From Terfezia claveryi (lineage: Eukaryota; Ascomycota; Pezizomycetes; Pezizales; Pezizaceae), in NCBI GenBank assembly GCA_015179025.1, contig WHUX01000116.1:105283-169282 (forward strand): DNA of 64,000 bases, written 5' to 3'. Under the pieces are notes generated by a model. The model worked only from the letters and a program-made list of their open reading frames with translations. It searched no databases and was not told the origin of the DNA. Below are positions 52,428 through 63,977 of this stretch, one piece after another; position 1 is the stretch's first letter; each line of letters begins with the position of its first letter. A program made the position numbers and the translations under genes.

Positions 52428-53025
52428 TGTAATGGCATAAGTCATTGGCTGTGGCTATAACTAAAGACGTGACTCCAAGGAGCGCACGAAGATGAGACTA
52501 GAACTGTAGATTGAAGTATCAAAACAAAAGGCAGAGTCTGTATTACCAAGGTTATAATACAAGACGTTGCGTAAGGAACAAGAACAAGAAACGACAATTA
52601 CGGCTTCCTATATACACGATTGCCGTGGCCAAAGGAGTGGCGCCCGACTAACTTGACGTCACCTGCGATCGCAGGTGATACTCCGCGATCCACCTTTCTA
52701 ATCCCTTCTAGTATTAAGACACTCCGAACAAGTCTGTTCGGGTGTCAAATACCACGCTGACACTCAAATCGTCACCTGCGATCACAGGTGATACTCTGCG
52801 ATCCACCTCTCTAATCCCTTCTAGTATTAAGACACTCCGAACAAGTCTGTTCGGGTGTCAAATACCACGCTGACACTTGAATCGTCACCTGCGATCGCAG
52901 GTGATACTCCGCGATCCACCTCTCTAATCCCTTCTAGTATTAAGACACTCCGAACAAGTCTGTTCGGGTGTCAAATACCACGCTGACACTCGAACAAGCC
53001 TCGCAAGTAAATTAACGCCGTGACA
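52428..53025 (-). repeat. 5' LTR of element B
   Basis: The 598-bp LTR contains three 113-bp repeats starting at about 52,659, 52,772 and 52,885. Each begins with TCACCTGCGATCGCAGGTGA (a perfect palindrome in two of them) and includes the hairpin GAACAAGTCTGTTCG. Confidence 0.92.
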
Positions 53026-53030
53026 GTAAG

Positions 53031-53850
53031 CTTTAAAGAAATACTTGGAGGAAAACCTCAACAAGAGCTTCATTTACTACAGCTCCTCACCAGTAGTTAC
53101 CATAATGCTTTTCATAAAGAAATTGGATGGCTCTCTCTAGTTGTGTGTCGATTACCAGAGCCTAAATGAGATAATGGTTAAAAACAGGTACCCCCTACCC
53201 CTAATCCAGTAGACATTAGCTAGGCTCTCTAAGGCCAAATGGTTTACTAAACTGGATTTGAGAGGAGCGTACAACCTAGTAAGAATTGCAGAGGGGGAGG
53301 AGTGGAAAACTGCCTTTAGAACTTATTATGGCTACTTTGAGTACAATGTCATACCCTTCGGCTTAACTAATGCCCCAGCCTCTTTCCAATACTTTATTAA
53401 TAACATTCTACGAGACTTCCTGGATGTGTTCTGCATGGCTTATATCGATGATATCTTGATTTATTCAGATACTCTCATAGAACATAAGAGCAAGCTGGAT
53501 TGTTCCTCAAGTCTGAGAAATGTGAGTTTCATATACAGGAGGTCAAGTATCTAGTATTAATCATCACCACAAAAGGCATTTATATGGATCCTGCTAAGGT
53601 TACTGCAATCCAAGAGTAGGAAACCTCGACCAACTTGAAAGATATATAAGCTTTCCTAGGGTTTGCCAACTTCTACTGCCAGTTCATCTTGGGATACTTG
53701 AGGATTGCAGTACTTCTAATAGCCTTGACCAAAATAAAGGTAGAAGCTAGCTTATGTTATGGCTCAGGTAAAGAACCTACCTCTTCTAGAGCTAATACCA
53801 ATACTCTACTATAATGCTAACTGATATGGCCTAATCAACTATGTAGATAG
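53031..53850 (+). pseudogene. Gypsy element A, reverse transcriptase part
   Basis: Continuing after the insertion, the plus strand reads [76 protein letters not shown] and [12 protein letters not shown], which contains the YIDD active site. The 'LGFANFY' post-RT connection follows in broken form. Codons such as TAG replace Gln. RNase H and integrase are not recognisable before 53,870. Confidence 0.8.
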
Positions 53851-53869
53851 GGTAGTGTGGATAAAGAGA

Positions 53870-54420
53870 TTGGCATATTGAATTATATAGCCTCTAATAT
53901 CAGATCTCATATATATATCTCTTTTCTCATTTCCATAATATTCCATTTGTATATCATTCATGTATCGTTATTAGATGTATTCAAGTAATTTCCTGTTTGT
54001 CAGCCTGACTGCAAAGCATTGTAGTTCGGGCTGCCTAATTAATGTATGTCAGACTGCAATATTCCTAATTGGGAAGCAACTTCCCAATTAGGTAACAATC
54101 TGATGACAATGCTATTAAGCTGTTATAGGAAGCATCATCCAGATCTAATTATTCATTATCAGATCTAAAGCTTCTATATAACCTACTGCTTTTACATAGT
54201 TAATACAATAAGACCCAAGTGGTATTCTAAGTCTCAAATAGCTATACTCTTATCAAGTCCACTATACACCCGAGTTGTTACTGTATTTATACTTATTCTA
54301 GTTACTAATAACCTCTTTATACCCTTACTACTGACTTATATATTCATAGTTAAAGCCTGCCTGTAATATTACACCACTTGTCTATGCATCTCTATAGACA
54401 CCAATACCTTACAATCTCCT
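53870..54420. other. AT-rich segment, possible LTR remnant
   Basis: No gene was found. It may contain the 5' LTR of element C, but no second copy is in the window. A perfect 13-bp-stem hairpin, CCTAATTGGGAAG with loop CAA and its inverse, occupies 54,073-54,101. Confidence 0.35.
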
Positions 54421-54427
54421 ACAACTA

Positions 54428-56160
54428 TGTCAATGTTGAGAGGATTACTTGGTAAAGCATCTGATGAACCTATAGCTGACACTGATAATCATAGTATTGT
54501 CTAGGCATAATAACGAGCTGAACAATTTATCCAGCAATACTATGCTCCCTCATCTCAGGCTCTATAGTTTCAGGAATGCTAGGGCACCCCCCGTTAACAA
54601 ATAAGACTTGGATCAATATCCTCCTCCTCTCCAGAACCTATCATATGATCAGTCTCTCTATTGGTAGCTCCATCTACTAATCTAGGACCCTCCACTAAAG
54701 GCAAGCGACCAGCAGCTTATTACCAAACTCTAGTAGATCCTGGATACACTGCCATGAAGGCACAAGTTCAATAGCTAGAAGCAGAAAAGCAAGCTGTCCT
54801 TATACAGGTATAGTAGCTACAACAAACACAAACAGCACATACCGAATTTATCCAGCAAAGTACAGCAGATATCCAGAACACAGTCAATGCTGCTGCCAAC
54901 AAACATGCATAACTATTGAATGATATGCAAAGTGCATTTTCACAAATCCAGAACCTTATTATCTCTGGATAAGAAAACTAAACAAAGAAGTTTCAAACGA
55001 TTTACTACAACCTCCAATATCTCAAGAGACAAGCTGACTTCTACAATGACCAATACCAGCAAAGGTTTGTTAGTATTGAAGGACAATTTACTAGTATGAA
55101 AGGACAATTTACTTGCTTTCAAGATCAACTTGAGAAGGTAGAATGACGAGTACAGGCTCTTTAGCCTATACATCCTCTAGCAAATACAGTACAGAGACTC
55201 GAGCAAGCAGTAGGAGGTATACCACTATCTCCTCTACTACTAATAGAACAATAACAACCCAGAGACCCCACTCCTCTACTACCACCTCCAGTAGGACTTG
55301 GGATCTTTGAAGACAAGTAGATAGCACAAAAAGCACCACCTCCAAATAAATTCAAGAGAGACCAAATGCATCTTGAAGGCTGGATCCTTCAAATGGATAA
55401 TTATTTTCTTATTACTCTCACTCAAAATGAAGACCAGAAGCTGGCATATATTGAATTGTCAATGAATGGAAAGGCATTGGATTAGTGGAAGGCTAACCGA
55501 GTTAAGTATTACACTTAGAAGGAAGTTAAGAAGGCCATGGAAGTATATTATAGGGATCACTACTAGGCAGACCGAGCATACTATGACTTGGCAGGACTAA
55601 AAAAGATTGGTTCAATTTTAGACTACCTAACAGAGGTAGATAGGCTCAACAATTATACCAAATTATCTGGAATGCAAATCATTAATATCATCATCTCCAA
55701 CCTTCTCTATGATCTCCACAAATAAATGGCCCATTACAAAAATCTCGGTACCTTTACTCATCAATAGAGGCAAAAACCCATCAAAATAGATATTATCAAT
55801 ACTAAGTTCCAGAGTCATAACTGCTATACTGCTCCATCTCAACCAGTATTAAAGAAACGAACATTTGATGAACGAGTATAGTTTCAAGGAAAAAACTCTA
55901 CTACAACTACTACTAGCTCATCAAGAATAGAATGTCTCCTAAGTTCTATCTTTAATAAATGACAAAAAGAAGGGAGATGTACTAACTATAGAAGAAGCAC
56001 TCATAAATATTATGAATGCAGAAGCTAAAGAACTGATAAAACACCCTCTCCATCTAATACCACTACTACTCACACTACTAGTCAGGCACTAGTACTTGTA
56101 AATAAAAAAGCATGAATGGATAAAGGACAACTAAGGATTACAGAGCTGGACTCTAAAGAA
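54428..56160 (+). pseudogene. Gypsy element C gag region (decayed)
   Basis: The frame begins MSMLRGLLGKASDEPIADTD and runs through a long Gln-rich coiled-coil-like region (LEAEKQAVLIQV, QLQQTQTAHTEFIQQSTADI). It reaches a capsid-like block (HLEGWILQMDNYFLITLTQN, DQKLAYIELSMNGKAL, DYLTEVDRLNNYTKLSG). A degenerate zinc knuckle (CTNYRRSTHKYYEC) follows. Dozens of TAG or TAA codons interrupt it at positions where Gln or Trp would fit, so it is RIP-like decay. Confidence 0.65.
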
Positions 56161-56639
56161 GAAGAATCGGAAAAAGAATAATGGGTACATTACTTACTGT
56201 TGGATATACAACCAGACACTCTCCTCTTTTGACAGTCCGAATTTTTATTGGTAGGGAAGAGGTTAAGTAGTGATAGACTGTGGAGCTAGTACTCTAGTTG
56301 TTGGAAAAAGATTAGCAGTTAAGTTAGGAATTTAGAAAAGAGATCAGGAAGTTAGAGTTAGGCAGAGAGATGGATCTCGAATTTCTAGAGAAAAATATGT
56401 AGTTAATACTAGGTTTGGTATATTAGATTCCTTTTCTTATTTCTTGGGTAAGTTTAAGATAGATACCGAAGTTTTGGATATTAGAAAGAAGGATATTATT
56501 TTGGGGTTATCTTAGTTGATGGAAAATAGATTTTAAGTAGATACTTAGGACAGGTGCCTAAGAGAGATTTCTACCAGTTTGATTGTTCCTTATTCTGTTA
56601 GATAAATTCCTACTATTTCTATTCTTGAAGTTAAAGAGC

Positions 56640-58120
56640 CACTAGAGGATGGTGAGATTATACTTATTATTGATGCAAGCAAATAATACTCTCATTATGC
56701 ACATTGCTTTACTATAGAACAGGCAGCCAGACTCCTTGAACACAAGTTGTGGGACCACGAAATTCCTCTCCAAGACCCAACTACAAAGATACCATTTAGA
56801 GCTATTTATAAGACTACATAGGAGAAAGATTAAGCTCTTCAGAAGTACCTTGATGAGAACCTTCCTACAACTAAAGTCTGATGCTCATGCTCTTCCACTG
56901 GTACTCTTATCCTATTTGTTTGAAAGAAAAATGGATCTTTAAGACTATGTATCAATTACTGAGCTCTTAACCATCTTACAGTACTAAACAAATACCCATG
57001 CCCTTTTATCTCCGAGTTGCTTGATAGAACTTAAGGAGGTAAATGGTTTATATGATTGGACCTTAAGAACAAGTATAATCTCATTAGAATTGCACCAAGT
57101 GATGAGTGGAAGATAGCATTCAGGACAAAAAAGGGACTATTCGAGTATACCATTATGCTATTTAGATTGACCAATACTCTAGCTACTTTTCAAGAGATGA
57201 TGGATATGATCTTTAAGGATATGGAAGGATGTATCTAGTACTTGGATGACATCGTCATCTACAGAGGTGAAACTGAAGAAGAATACCAACAGCTAGTCAA
57301 AAATGTTCTTTAGTAATACATCTAGCATAGGCTAGTAGTTAACCTTAAAAAGTCCGAATTATATGTCCAAGACACCTTATTCCTTAGTCTTATCATCAAT
57401 GGTTAGTAAGTCTGAATGGACCCCTCCAAGCTCAAAACTATGTTACAGTGGCCTATTCCTACTAAGAAAAAAGAGGTACAAGTATTCTTAGGCTTTACTA
57501 ATTACTACCATTGAATTATTGCCAACTATAGTATAAAGGTATACCTATTAATCAACTTAACAAAAGATGTTTCTTTTAGTTGAGGATATGAGCAACAGCA
57601 AGCCTTTGAAAACCTCCGAGAATGATTCCTTAAAGCACCAATCCTTACACAGTTTGACAGACAACTCGAGATGATTATGGAGACTAATGCTAGCAATTAG
57701 GCTATTGCTGGCATTCTATCTCAATACCATATTGTCAATGGAGGAAAGCAGCTTCATCTCATCGAATACCATGCAAAAACCCTCTCCGCAGCTTACCGCA
57801 AGTGGCCTATCCATGATAAAGAATTGTTTGCAATCATGGATTGTTTCAGGAAGTGGTGAGATTAGTTAGTAGGTATTCAAGTAAATGTCTATACAAACTA
57901 TCAAGAGTTACAGTATTTCAATATGAAGTAAAAGCTCAACTCCCATCAAGCTACCTGGTACCTCCGCATATCAAAGTTCATCTATAATATTCACTATAGA
58001 CCTAGTTCGAAGATGAGTAAGCCAGATAGTCTATCTAGACATTCAGGGGAAAAGAAATCTAGTACAGTTGCCAGATTTTTTGAAGATAGACAGCTCATAG
58101 TACTAGAGGCCATCAGCAAA
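56640..58120 (+). pseudogene. Gypsy element C reverse transcriptase and RNase H (decayed)
   Basis: RT blocks appear in order: DHEIPLQDPTTKIPF, KKNGSLRLCINY, LNKYPCPFISELLD, LDLKNKYNLIRIAPSDEWKI, TKKGLFEYTIMLF and YLDDIVIYRGETEEEYQQLV. The connection (FLGFTNYYH) and RNase H (AIAGILSQYHIVNGGKQLHL, WPIHDKELFAIMDCFRKW, MSKPDSLSRHSG) follow. Stops are frequent. Integrase is missing because the element is cut at 58,636 by the LTR of element D. Confidence 0.8.
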
Positions 58121-58244
58121 GAATCTTGGTTGCCCCTACTGCCTCTGGCGCCCCTGACGCCTCCAGTGGCAACCTGCCAATCTCCATGTCTACCTCCTTG
58201 ACCAATGCCACCCCAGTGCCAGCCTTTATGCGTTTTTCTTCCCT

Positions 58245-58400
58245 AATGGAAGACCCCTCATGTCTTTCTTCTATGACACCAGACCCCCCGTATCTTTCTT
58301 CCATGACGCCAGACCCCCTGTGTCTTTCTTCCGTAACGCAAGACCCCCTATGTCTTGATTCCTTATATCTCTCTTCCACGGTGCCAGATTCCTTATGTCC
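58245..58400 (+). repeat. ~30-bp tandem repeat (TGTCTTTCTTCCATGAC-type)
   Basis: Four to five imperfect units of about 30 bp share CTTTCTTCYRTRACRC and CAGACCCCCYRT. They lie at the 3' edge of element C, where the frame across them encodes a repetitive Ser/Pro-rich peptide. Confidence 0.7.
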
Positions 58401-58635
58401 TCCTTTGACTGCACCATTGCTCCCTCATCCCTCCCCGAATCTACCTATAGCGTCTTCTTTGTGGCTGCCTCCCTGGCTCCCTTTTACCATTCCTGGACGT
58501 TTCATGTCCTGACATCATATGCTCCACTCTTCCGGACACCATGCGTATGCCTCCTCTTGCTATCCTTCTTCACTCTTCTTATGTCCTATGATACATTCTC
58601 CCCCTTACTTGTCTTGCCACGAAGTTATACATCTT

Positions 58636-59312
58636 TGTAAAGAATGGTACTAGATAGTATTCATTCGGTACCGTTTATACAATCTATATCCGTAGGCATG
58701 GACGTTTATGTATTTTGGTTCTGCTGAGGTAAGACCTCAGAAGGGTAGGGAGATTACTATGTGGGACGTTCCCGAGGGGAACAGTAATTAACTGGTGTAA
58801 TCTATCTTATATGATTTATGCTATCTAAGCTATATGATATTGATCTGATCGGAATATAGGCTTGCTTGCTCTGAGTGCTTGCTTAGTTGCTTCTTGTCTT
58901 CTGTGGATTCCAGAGGGAATCCAGCGGCCTATTTATACTCGTCTGAGATATGATGACTAAGGAAATAAATACAATAAAGGGTGGCACACCAGAAGGTGGT
59001 ATGCTATACAAAAGGGGTCATGTGGCCATAGTAATGAGTCAAACGCCTTAAATAATGGTCATGTGGCCATAGTAATGAGTCACACGCCTTAAACAGAGGT
59101 CACGCGGCCATAATGAGGGTGTCTTCATATGGCAAGTGCCATGGAACTTCCCATGGCAAATTCCGCGTGCTATAGACGCTTATAAAGCAATAGGAGGTGG
59201 TAGAAGGCTAGTCCTTCAACCGAGAGCTTAGTTACATAACATAGTAGTAATATAGGAAATACAAAAGTATATAATCAATTATATAAGCAATGAAACAACG
59301 TTCTCCATTACA
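58636..59312 (-). repeat. 3' LTR of Gypsy element D
   Basis: The segment starts TGTAAAG and ends CATTACA, giving TGTAA/TTACA inverted ends. It is preceded on the minus strand by a G-rich polypurine-like stretch (TGTGGGGAAG). It holds a three-unit 40-bp repeat (GTCATGTGGCCATAGTAATG) at about 59,017-59,120. The partner LTR lies outside the window, so the boundary at 58,636 and the expected target copy ATCTT cannot be checked. Confidence 0.65.
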
Positions 59313-59549
59313 CTTCCCCACATAGAAGGATTTCCTATTCTTACTTCCTTCGCTCTGCCATATTGGTTTCCATACATCTTAAGATTTGATGCATTGTTAA
59401 TATATTAACATTAACATGAATATCCTTAGTGTTTCCTTGACTCATGATTCTATCTCGTTCTTGTTGGATGAGAGCTCGGGTCTCATCTCTAGTTCATGGT
59501 CTTTGTTTTCCTTTAGTCCTTAGATGTCTCTTGAATGTGTCTTCCATAC

Positions 59550-60417
59550 TTCCGGTCGTCCAGAAGTCTTGAAGAATTTCGGTGGTGATATCCTTGGCGT
59601 TTACCCAGGAATCATATTTAGGAGAGTATCCTAGCCATCTGACCTTATATTGTCTTTCTCCAGTTCAAGAAGCTGTTCTAAATTCTAATATCTTTTCAAC
59701 TTCATAACGATCTTCTTGAATTGGTCCTAGTTCCTGAGATTGTCTATGAGGGAACTGGGTAGGATCGTTTTTATAGTAGGGTTTAAGTTTGCTGATATGA
59801 AAAGTATTATATATGAGGTGGAGGTCAGGTTGACTAGATAGGTCTAGGCTATAGTTATTGCGTTTCTGATTACTAGAAATAATGGGAAATGGACCTAGCC
59901 ATTTTGGTTTGAGTTTGGGTGAGACGTTCGATAGGTTGATATTTTCTGAGGAAAGCATAACTTGTCGTCCGACTGAAAATTTGGCTGTATTGGGTAGTCG
60001 TTTGTTCGCTTGAGATGCTTGAGTCTTGTTGGCATCATATAGGTTTTTAGACGTTACCTCATGACGTTCATTTGCAGGTACATATGCATTTATGGGGTAT
60101 GGAAGTATCGATACGCCAAGATGTGCATTAAATCCAAATAGTGTGGAAAAGGGACTATTCTGTCTAGCAGCATTATACCTAGAGTTAAGTTTCAACTGTA
60201 TCTCTGGTAGTTTCTGTAGCCAATCAAATCCTTCGATTTTACAGGCTCTTGCTACTTGTAGAATTTCTTTGTTCACAATTTCCGATTGTCCGTCTGCACG
60301 TGGATGATATGCGGTGGACAGTTCCAACTTGATTCCTTTATTCCTAGCCCAATCTTGAAAGTGCGTTGACATAAAAAGAGTGTCGCAGTCAAAAACAATA
60401 CAGAAAGGGTATCCCAT
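59550..60417 (-). pseudogene. Gypsy D integrase C-terminal half and chromodomain
   Basis: The frame continues the core with Asp (IVFDCDTLF) and Glu (YHPRADGQSEIVNKEILQ), then a GPY-like region (KPKWLGPFPIISSNQ, DLHLIYNTFHISKLKPYY). The chromodomain start, DRYEVEKILEFRTAS, is cut by a TGA at 59,667-59,665. The same frame resumes with QYKVRWLGYSPKYDSW and TEILQDFW, so the stop splits an otherwise complete chromodomain. A frameshift region at 60,418-60,528 separates it from the upstream pol frame. Confidence 0.85.
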
Positions 60418-60528
60418 AGTCGGGACTACATGAGTATCAAAGGTAGCAGTACATTGTTCTGCTGTGAAATTATCTGAGACAGGAATAAGAAACTTGAATC
60501 TTGATTGTCTGTCGACAATCGTCTAAAG

Positions 60529-62619
60529 TCATGAAATACAAACTACATGATCTTCTTCAACATGAATATTTGGGTACAAAATTGAACACTTAGTAAACAC
60601 AGGTGCTACTTTAAAAAAATCCATCGATATGTCAGTCCATGGCCTACTTGGTACATATAATGGGGTTACGAGTCCAAGTGGCGCCTTGTTAGAATACTTT
60701 GTCCGTTGACAAGTATCACAACTTTTGATATAGTCCTTAGTTGGTTCTGCAAAGGACTGGCAATCATATCGGTCAGTAAGATATTTCATCGTTTTTTCAA
60801 TGCCACCATAAGCGGTTGCTTCATATGCATCTTTAATAACCAATTCGAGATAGTTCTTACCTTCAATGTTAAAGGTAGAGGGCAAGACTAATCTCCATTG
60901 TCCTTGTCGGTTTTTGACATACAAAAATCCATCTTTTATTCTATAATCCTTACGGTTAACAAAGGTATCATAGTAGTTCTTCCAGATAGGACATACTCTC
61001 ATGCACGATTGATATGCGGCTTTCATACCTGTTCCTTGGTCAAGCCAGTGTGTGATGAAGTAGTCCTTATCGTCTTCCAATCCGTTGCTAATGTGCTTCT
61101 CTTCAATGAGCTTGTTGAGGGTTGGTTCGATCCTTGTGTTGAAGTCATTGATGGTGGGTTTCTTCTCCTTGCATGTGGAAGCATTATGTCCTAAGAACTT
61201 ACAGAAATCACAACGCTGTCTGGAGGTCTTGGTAACTTGAATGAAAGAGGGCAAATCTTCGTCAATTGCTACTCTCTTTTTAGAACGAGTAGTGATGGCA
61301 GCGGTGTTGATTGGAATTGCATTACTGCTGCTAGCGGTTGCAGCTGGTTGTTGAGGTACATTCCATGGTTGTTGTGGGGCAACAGGAGTATTCATGATCT
61401 CCTGTTCCATTTGTCGGTTGGTCATCTGTTCAGTAGGGTTACTGAACTGAATGCTGGGTTGGAGAGTGGGTTGTGTCGGCTTGTTGGCAATCCATCTTTT
61501 TGCCCATTCTCTGATTTCCTGGATAGCTTCTTCACGACTGAGAGCTGGTGGAGGTGGATAAACTGGCATTTGTTGTACTGGTGCTAGTTCCTTTTGAGGC
61601 TCATTTGCGGATAAGATATGCACAATACGAGTCGTAAGGAATTCCTTCTCCTTCTTAAGAACTGAGGCTGTCAGGTCACAGTTCAAACTACCATGTCTGT
61701 GGTGGTTGCAGATTGCACATATTTCGACGGTGAACATGCGGTTGTTCATGGCGTGGGAGCTGCCATGAACTGAACCATAAAAATCACCGCAAAAGGACCA
61801 GTGCATCCTTTTGTGTTGTTGCCAATTGCTATGAGCCAGGTCGATAGCAATTTCTTTTGCTTCTTCAGGAGCGAGGGTATTTTGTTGTGCGTTTTCAGAA
61901 GATGAAGGCCTATATCTTAGTCCAAGAACTGTTAAGGGTTTGTTCTGGTTTATATTGGGTACACGATCATACCCGCTGAAAACTTCTTCTGGTATAGTGG
62001 ATAGAGTCTCGTCATCTGAGGACTCTTCTTCCTTCATCATGTCATATTCGCTTTCTTCATCCTGGATGCCCTCGAAGTATGGACAGAAGATATGGTGTCC
62101 AAGTTCTTCGGCTCTTCCACGACATTTGTTGAAGTCGCAGTCGACATGCTTGAAATTGATAGCTCCGCGAGAAACCATATTGTTCTGAGTAGAGGTTTCT
62201 GGTGAGTGGAAAGTTCTTAAAGCATTGGTAGAGATGTTGCGGTTGTAGGTATGGTTAGGAGGATCGATGCTGTTGGAGATATAATCGTCCTCGGTGGTGG
62301 GAGTATCCAAGTATTTATGCTTTCTTGATAGAGCGTCTGCTATCAAATTTTCCTTTCCTGCGGTATGCTGTATGTCTGTATCCAATTCCATTAGGTAATC
62401 TTGCCATTGCCTCAATTTTTGACTTGCAGGCGTTTGAGTATGGAAGGTTACTAACGGTTTGTGGTTGGTAAGGATAGTGAACTTGTGACCTCTCAATTGT
62501 GCTTCAAAAAATTTTAATGAGTCAATAATCGCTAATAATTCTTCTTGAAAGGTAGGATAATTGAGTTGTGCTGGATTAAATTTTCTAGAGTAGAAGCATG
62601 ATGGTCTGATGTATGTCAA
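60529..62619 (-). CDS. Gypsy D RNase H, zinc-motif insert and integrase N-terminus
   Basis: The 696-codon frame opens inside RNase H (SCFYSRKFNPAQLNYPTFQE, HKFTILTNHKPLVTFHTQTP, ENLIADALSRKH). It then carries an insert of about 330 residues with three Cys/His clusters: CDFNKCRGRAEELGHHIFC, CAICNHHRHGSLNC and the CCHC knuckle CDFCKFLGHNASTC. An acidic linker and a Pro/Gln-rich stretch are also present. The integrase HHCC domain (AYGGIEKTMKYLTDRYDC, CDTCQRTK) and the first catalytic Asp (DISMDFFKVAP) follow. Zinc knuckles normally sit in Gag, so their place between RNase H and integrase is unusual. The start codon shown is internal to a broken pol. Confidence 0.8.
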   Translation of the reverse strand: MTYIRPSCFYSRKFNPAQLNYPTFQEELLAIIDSLKFFEAQLRGHKFTILTNHKPLVTFHTQTPASQKLRQWQDYLMELDTDIQHTAGKENLIADALSRKHKYLDTPTTEDDYISNSIDPPNHTYNRNISTNALRTFHSPETSTQNNMVSRGAINFKHVDCDFNKCRGRAEELGHHIFCPYFEGIQDEESEYDMMKEEESSDDETLSTIPEEVFSGYDRVPNINQNKPLTVLGLRYRPSSSENAQQNTLAPEEAKEIAIDLAHSNWQQHKRMHWSFCGDFYGSVHGSSHAMNNRMFTVEICAICNHHRHGSLNCDLTASVLKKEKEFLTTRIVHILSANEPQKELAPVQQMPVYPPPPALSREEAIQEIREWAKRWIANKPTQPTLQPSIQFSNPTEQMTNRQMEQEIMNTPVAPQQPWNVPQQPAATASSSNAIPINTAAITTRSKKRVAIDEDLPSFIQVTKTSRQRCDFCKFLGHNASTCKEKKPTINDFNTRIEPTLNKLIEEKHISNGLEDDKDYFITHWLDQGTGMKAAYQSCMRVCPIWKNYYDTFVNRKDYRIKDGFLYVKNRQGQWRLVLPSTFNIEGKNYLELVIKDAYEATAYGGIEKTMKYLTDRYDCQSFAEPTKDYIKSCDTCQRTKYSNKAPLGLVTPLYVPSRPWTDISMDFFKVAPVFTKCSILYPNIHVEEDHVVCIS

Positions 62620-62700
62620 CGGTCCTTGACCTATCCAGGATCCTAGTCCTATATCAATAGCATCATAGACTAAATATTTGGGTTCAGTAGATTCATTATT

Positions 62701-63640
62701 CTAGGGTTTTAAAACATGTGGGGAATTCATGAGTTCCTTGAGTTTTTCAAACGCTGCATTATAAGTATCTGTCCATTCCCATTTCTTTGTTTCTCCTTGC
62801 AGTTCTGACAGGGTGCTCGCATATGATGCCAAGTCAGGAATAAATCTGCTGAGATAATTAATGATTCCAAGGAATCCTCTAAGATCTTTTTTTCTTGTAG
62901 GAGTTGGAAATGTTAATATAGTAGTCCTCTTCTTCAGGTCTACATGTAATCCATCTGATGTTAAAACGTGTCCTAAGATTTCCAATCTTGGAGTAAAGAA
63001 CTGGCATTTGCTTTCTTTGAGATAGAATTTCTCATCCTGTAGACATTGAAGTACTTTCTTCAATAATTCTACATGTTCTTCATACGTTTTGGAGAATATA
63101 ATAATATCATCAATATAGATGATTAAATTTTTATAGACCATATCCTTAAAAATTTCATGCATAACACGAACCATGGTAGCTGGTGCATTTCGATCCCCTT
63201 GTTGCATAACTCTACTTCTGAAATATCCCATGTGACATAAAAAAGTAGAGTGTTGCTCAGATTCTTTATTGTTCCTAATATTAAAAAATCCATCGGCTAA
63301 ATCAAGCTTAGTCCAAATGGGATTTCCGCTACTAGTTCAATTGCTTCATTAATATCTGGCAATGGGGTATGGTCCGGTTCGACAGCTAAATTGCGGTCTC
63401 GACAATCATTGACATGTCTGGCTTCTTCCGGTTTATCTTGTTTAGGGATAGTGAACATGACTACAGCATTTGTGTCATTTTCTACTCTATATATGCGACC
63501 TGATGCTTCTTCTTCTACTAATTTGTCATGGATTTTTGTCTAAATCAATGTCCTGAGGGTCGCCATTTTGGTATCCAAGTAGCTTCTGCTTTTGGTTTGA
63601 TAGAGTGATTAATTTTCTTAGTAGAGGTAATTCCCATGGA
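62701..63640 (-). pseudogene. Gypsy D reverse transcriptase
   Basis: Broken frames from 63,640 give RIYRVENDTNAVVMFTIPKQ, HVNDCRDRNLAVEPDHTPLP and WTKLDLADGFFNIR. The open frame 63,231-62,701 continues with MGYFRSRVMQQGDRNAPATM, the active site IYIDDIIIFSKTYEEH, then the thumb (CQFFTPRLEILGHVLTSDGL) and connection (LRGFLGIINYLSRFIPD). It ends at a TAG after HVLKP, with RNase H starting just beyond in the same direction. Confidence 0.85.
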
Positions 63641-63710
63641 ATTGTCTTGGGAAATAATAAGGGAAACTCCCTTACAGGGTTGAATTATTTCTGTACCGTA
63701 GAAACGGCTG

Positions 63711-63977
63711 TCACGAGTTCTCTTTCTGAATCAGTTTCTTCTGCGTACTAATATTTTCCCAATTATCTGGTTCACTATAATCTGTGACTGATTCACAGCT
63801 GACCTGTGTATACGCTGATCTTATACCCTTCACCATAGTTCTAGATCCCTTCCATACACTTAGCTGGAATCGTGGAATGTTTTCCGGTTGGATAGTAACT
63901 GGTTCCTGATGGGCAGGAATTATTGCTCGCACTTTGCTCAGAGCAGGTTCTCCTAGTATCATGTCCCATCCAGTCAA
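63711..63977 (-). pseudogene. Gypsy D protease C-terminal part
   Basis: MTGWDMILGEPALSKVRAII matches the 'xxWDxxLGxPaL' flap-to-C-terminal segment of retropepsins, which lies between the active-site Asp and RT. The active-site loop would be upstream, outside or near the window edge. The frame ends at a stop (KKLIQKENS). Confidence 0.55.

Larger units (their letters stand above)
47015..53025 (-). mobile_element. Gypsy element B: chromovirus with two LTRs
   Basis: LTRs at 47,015-47,497 and 52,428-53,025 both begin TGTCACGGCG and end TTACA on the minus strand. The 5-bp duplication GTAAG flanks the element (47,010-47,014 and 53,026-53,030). A polypurine tract (AAGGAGGGGAT) precedes the 3' LTR. 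Domain order on the minus strand is gag, zinc knuckle, protease, RT, RNase H, integrase, chromodomain, as in Ty3/gypsy chromoviruses. It is inserted into element A, opposite to it. Coding frames carry several stops, so it is probably no longer autonomous. Confidence 0.92.

Noticed and set aside
52638..52648. GTGGCGCCCGA inside the LTR of gypsy B resembles a retroviral tRNA primer-binding site
   Set aside because: It lies inside the LTR and on the strand opposite to the element, so it cannot serve as its primer-binding site. It is treated as coincidence.
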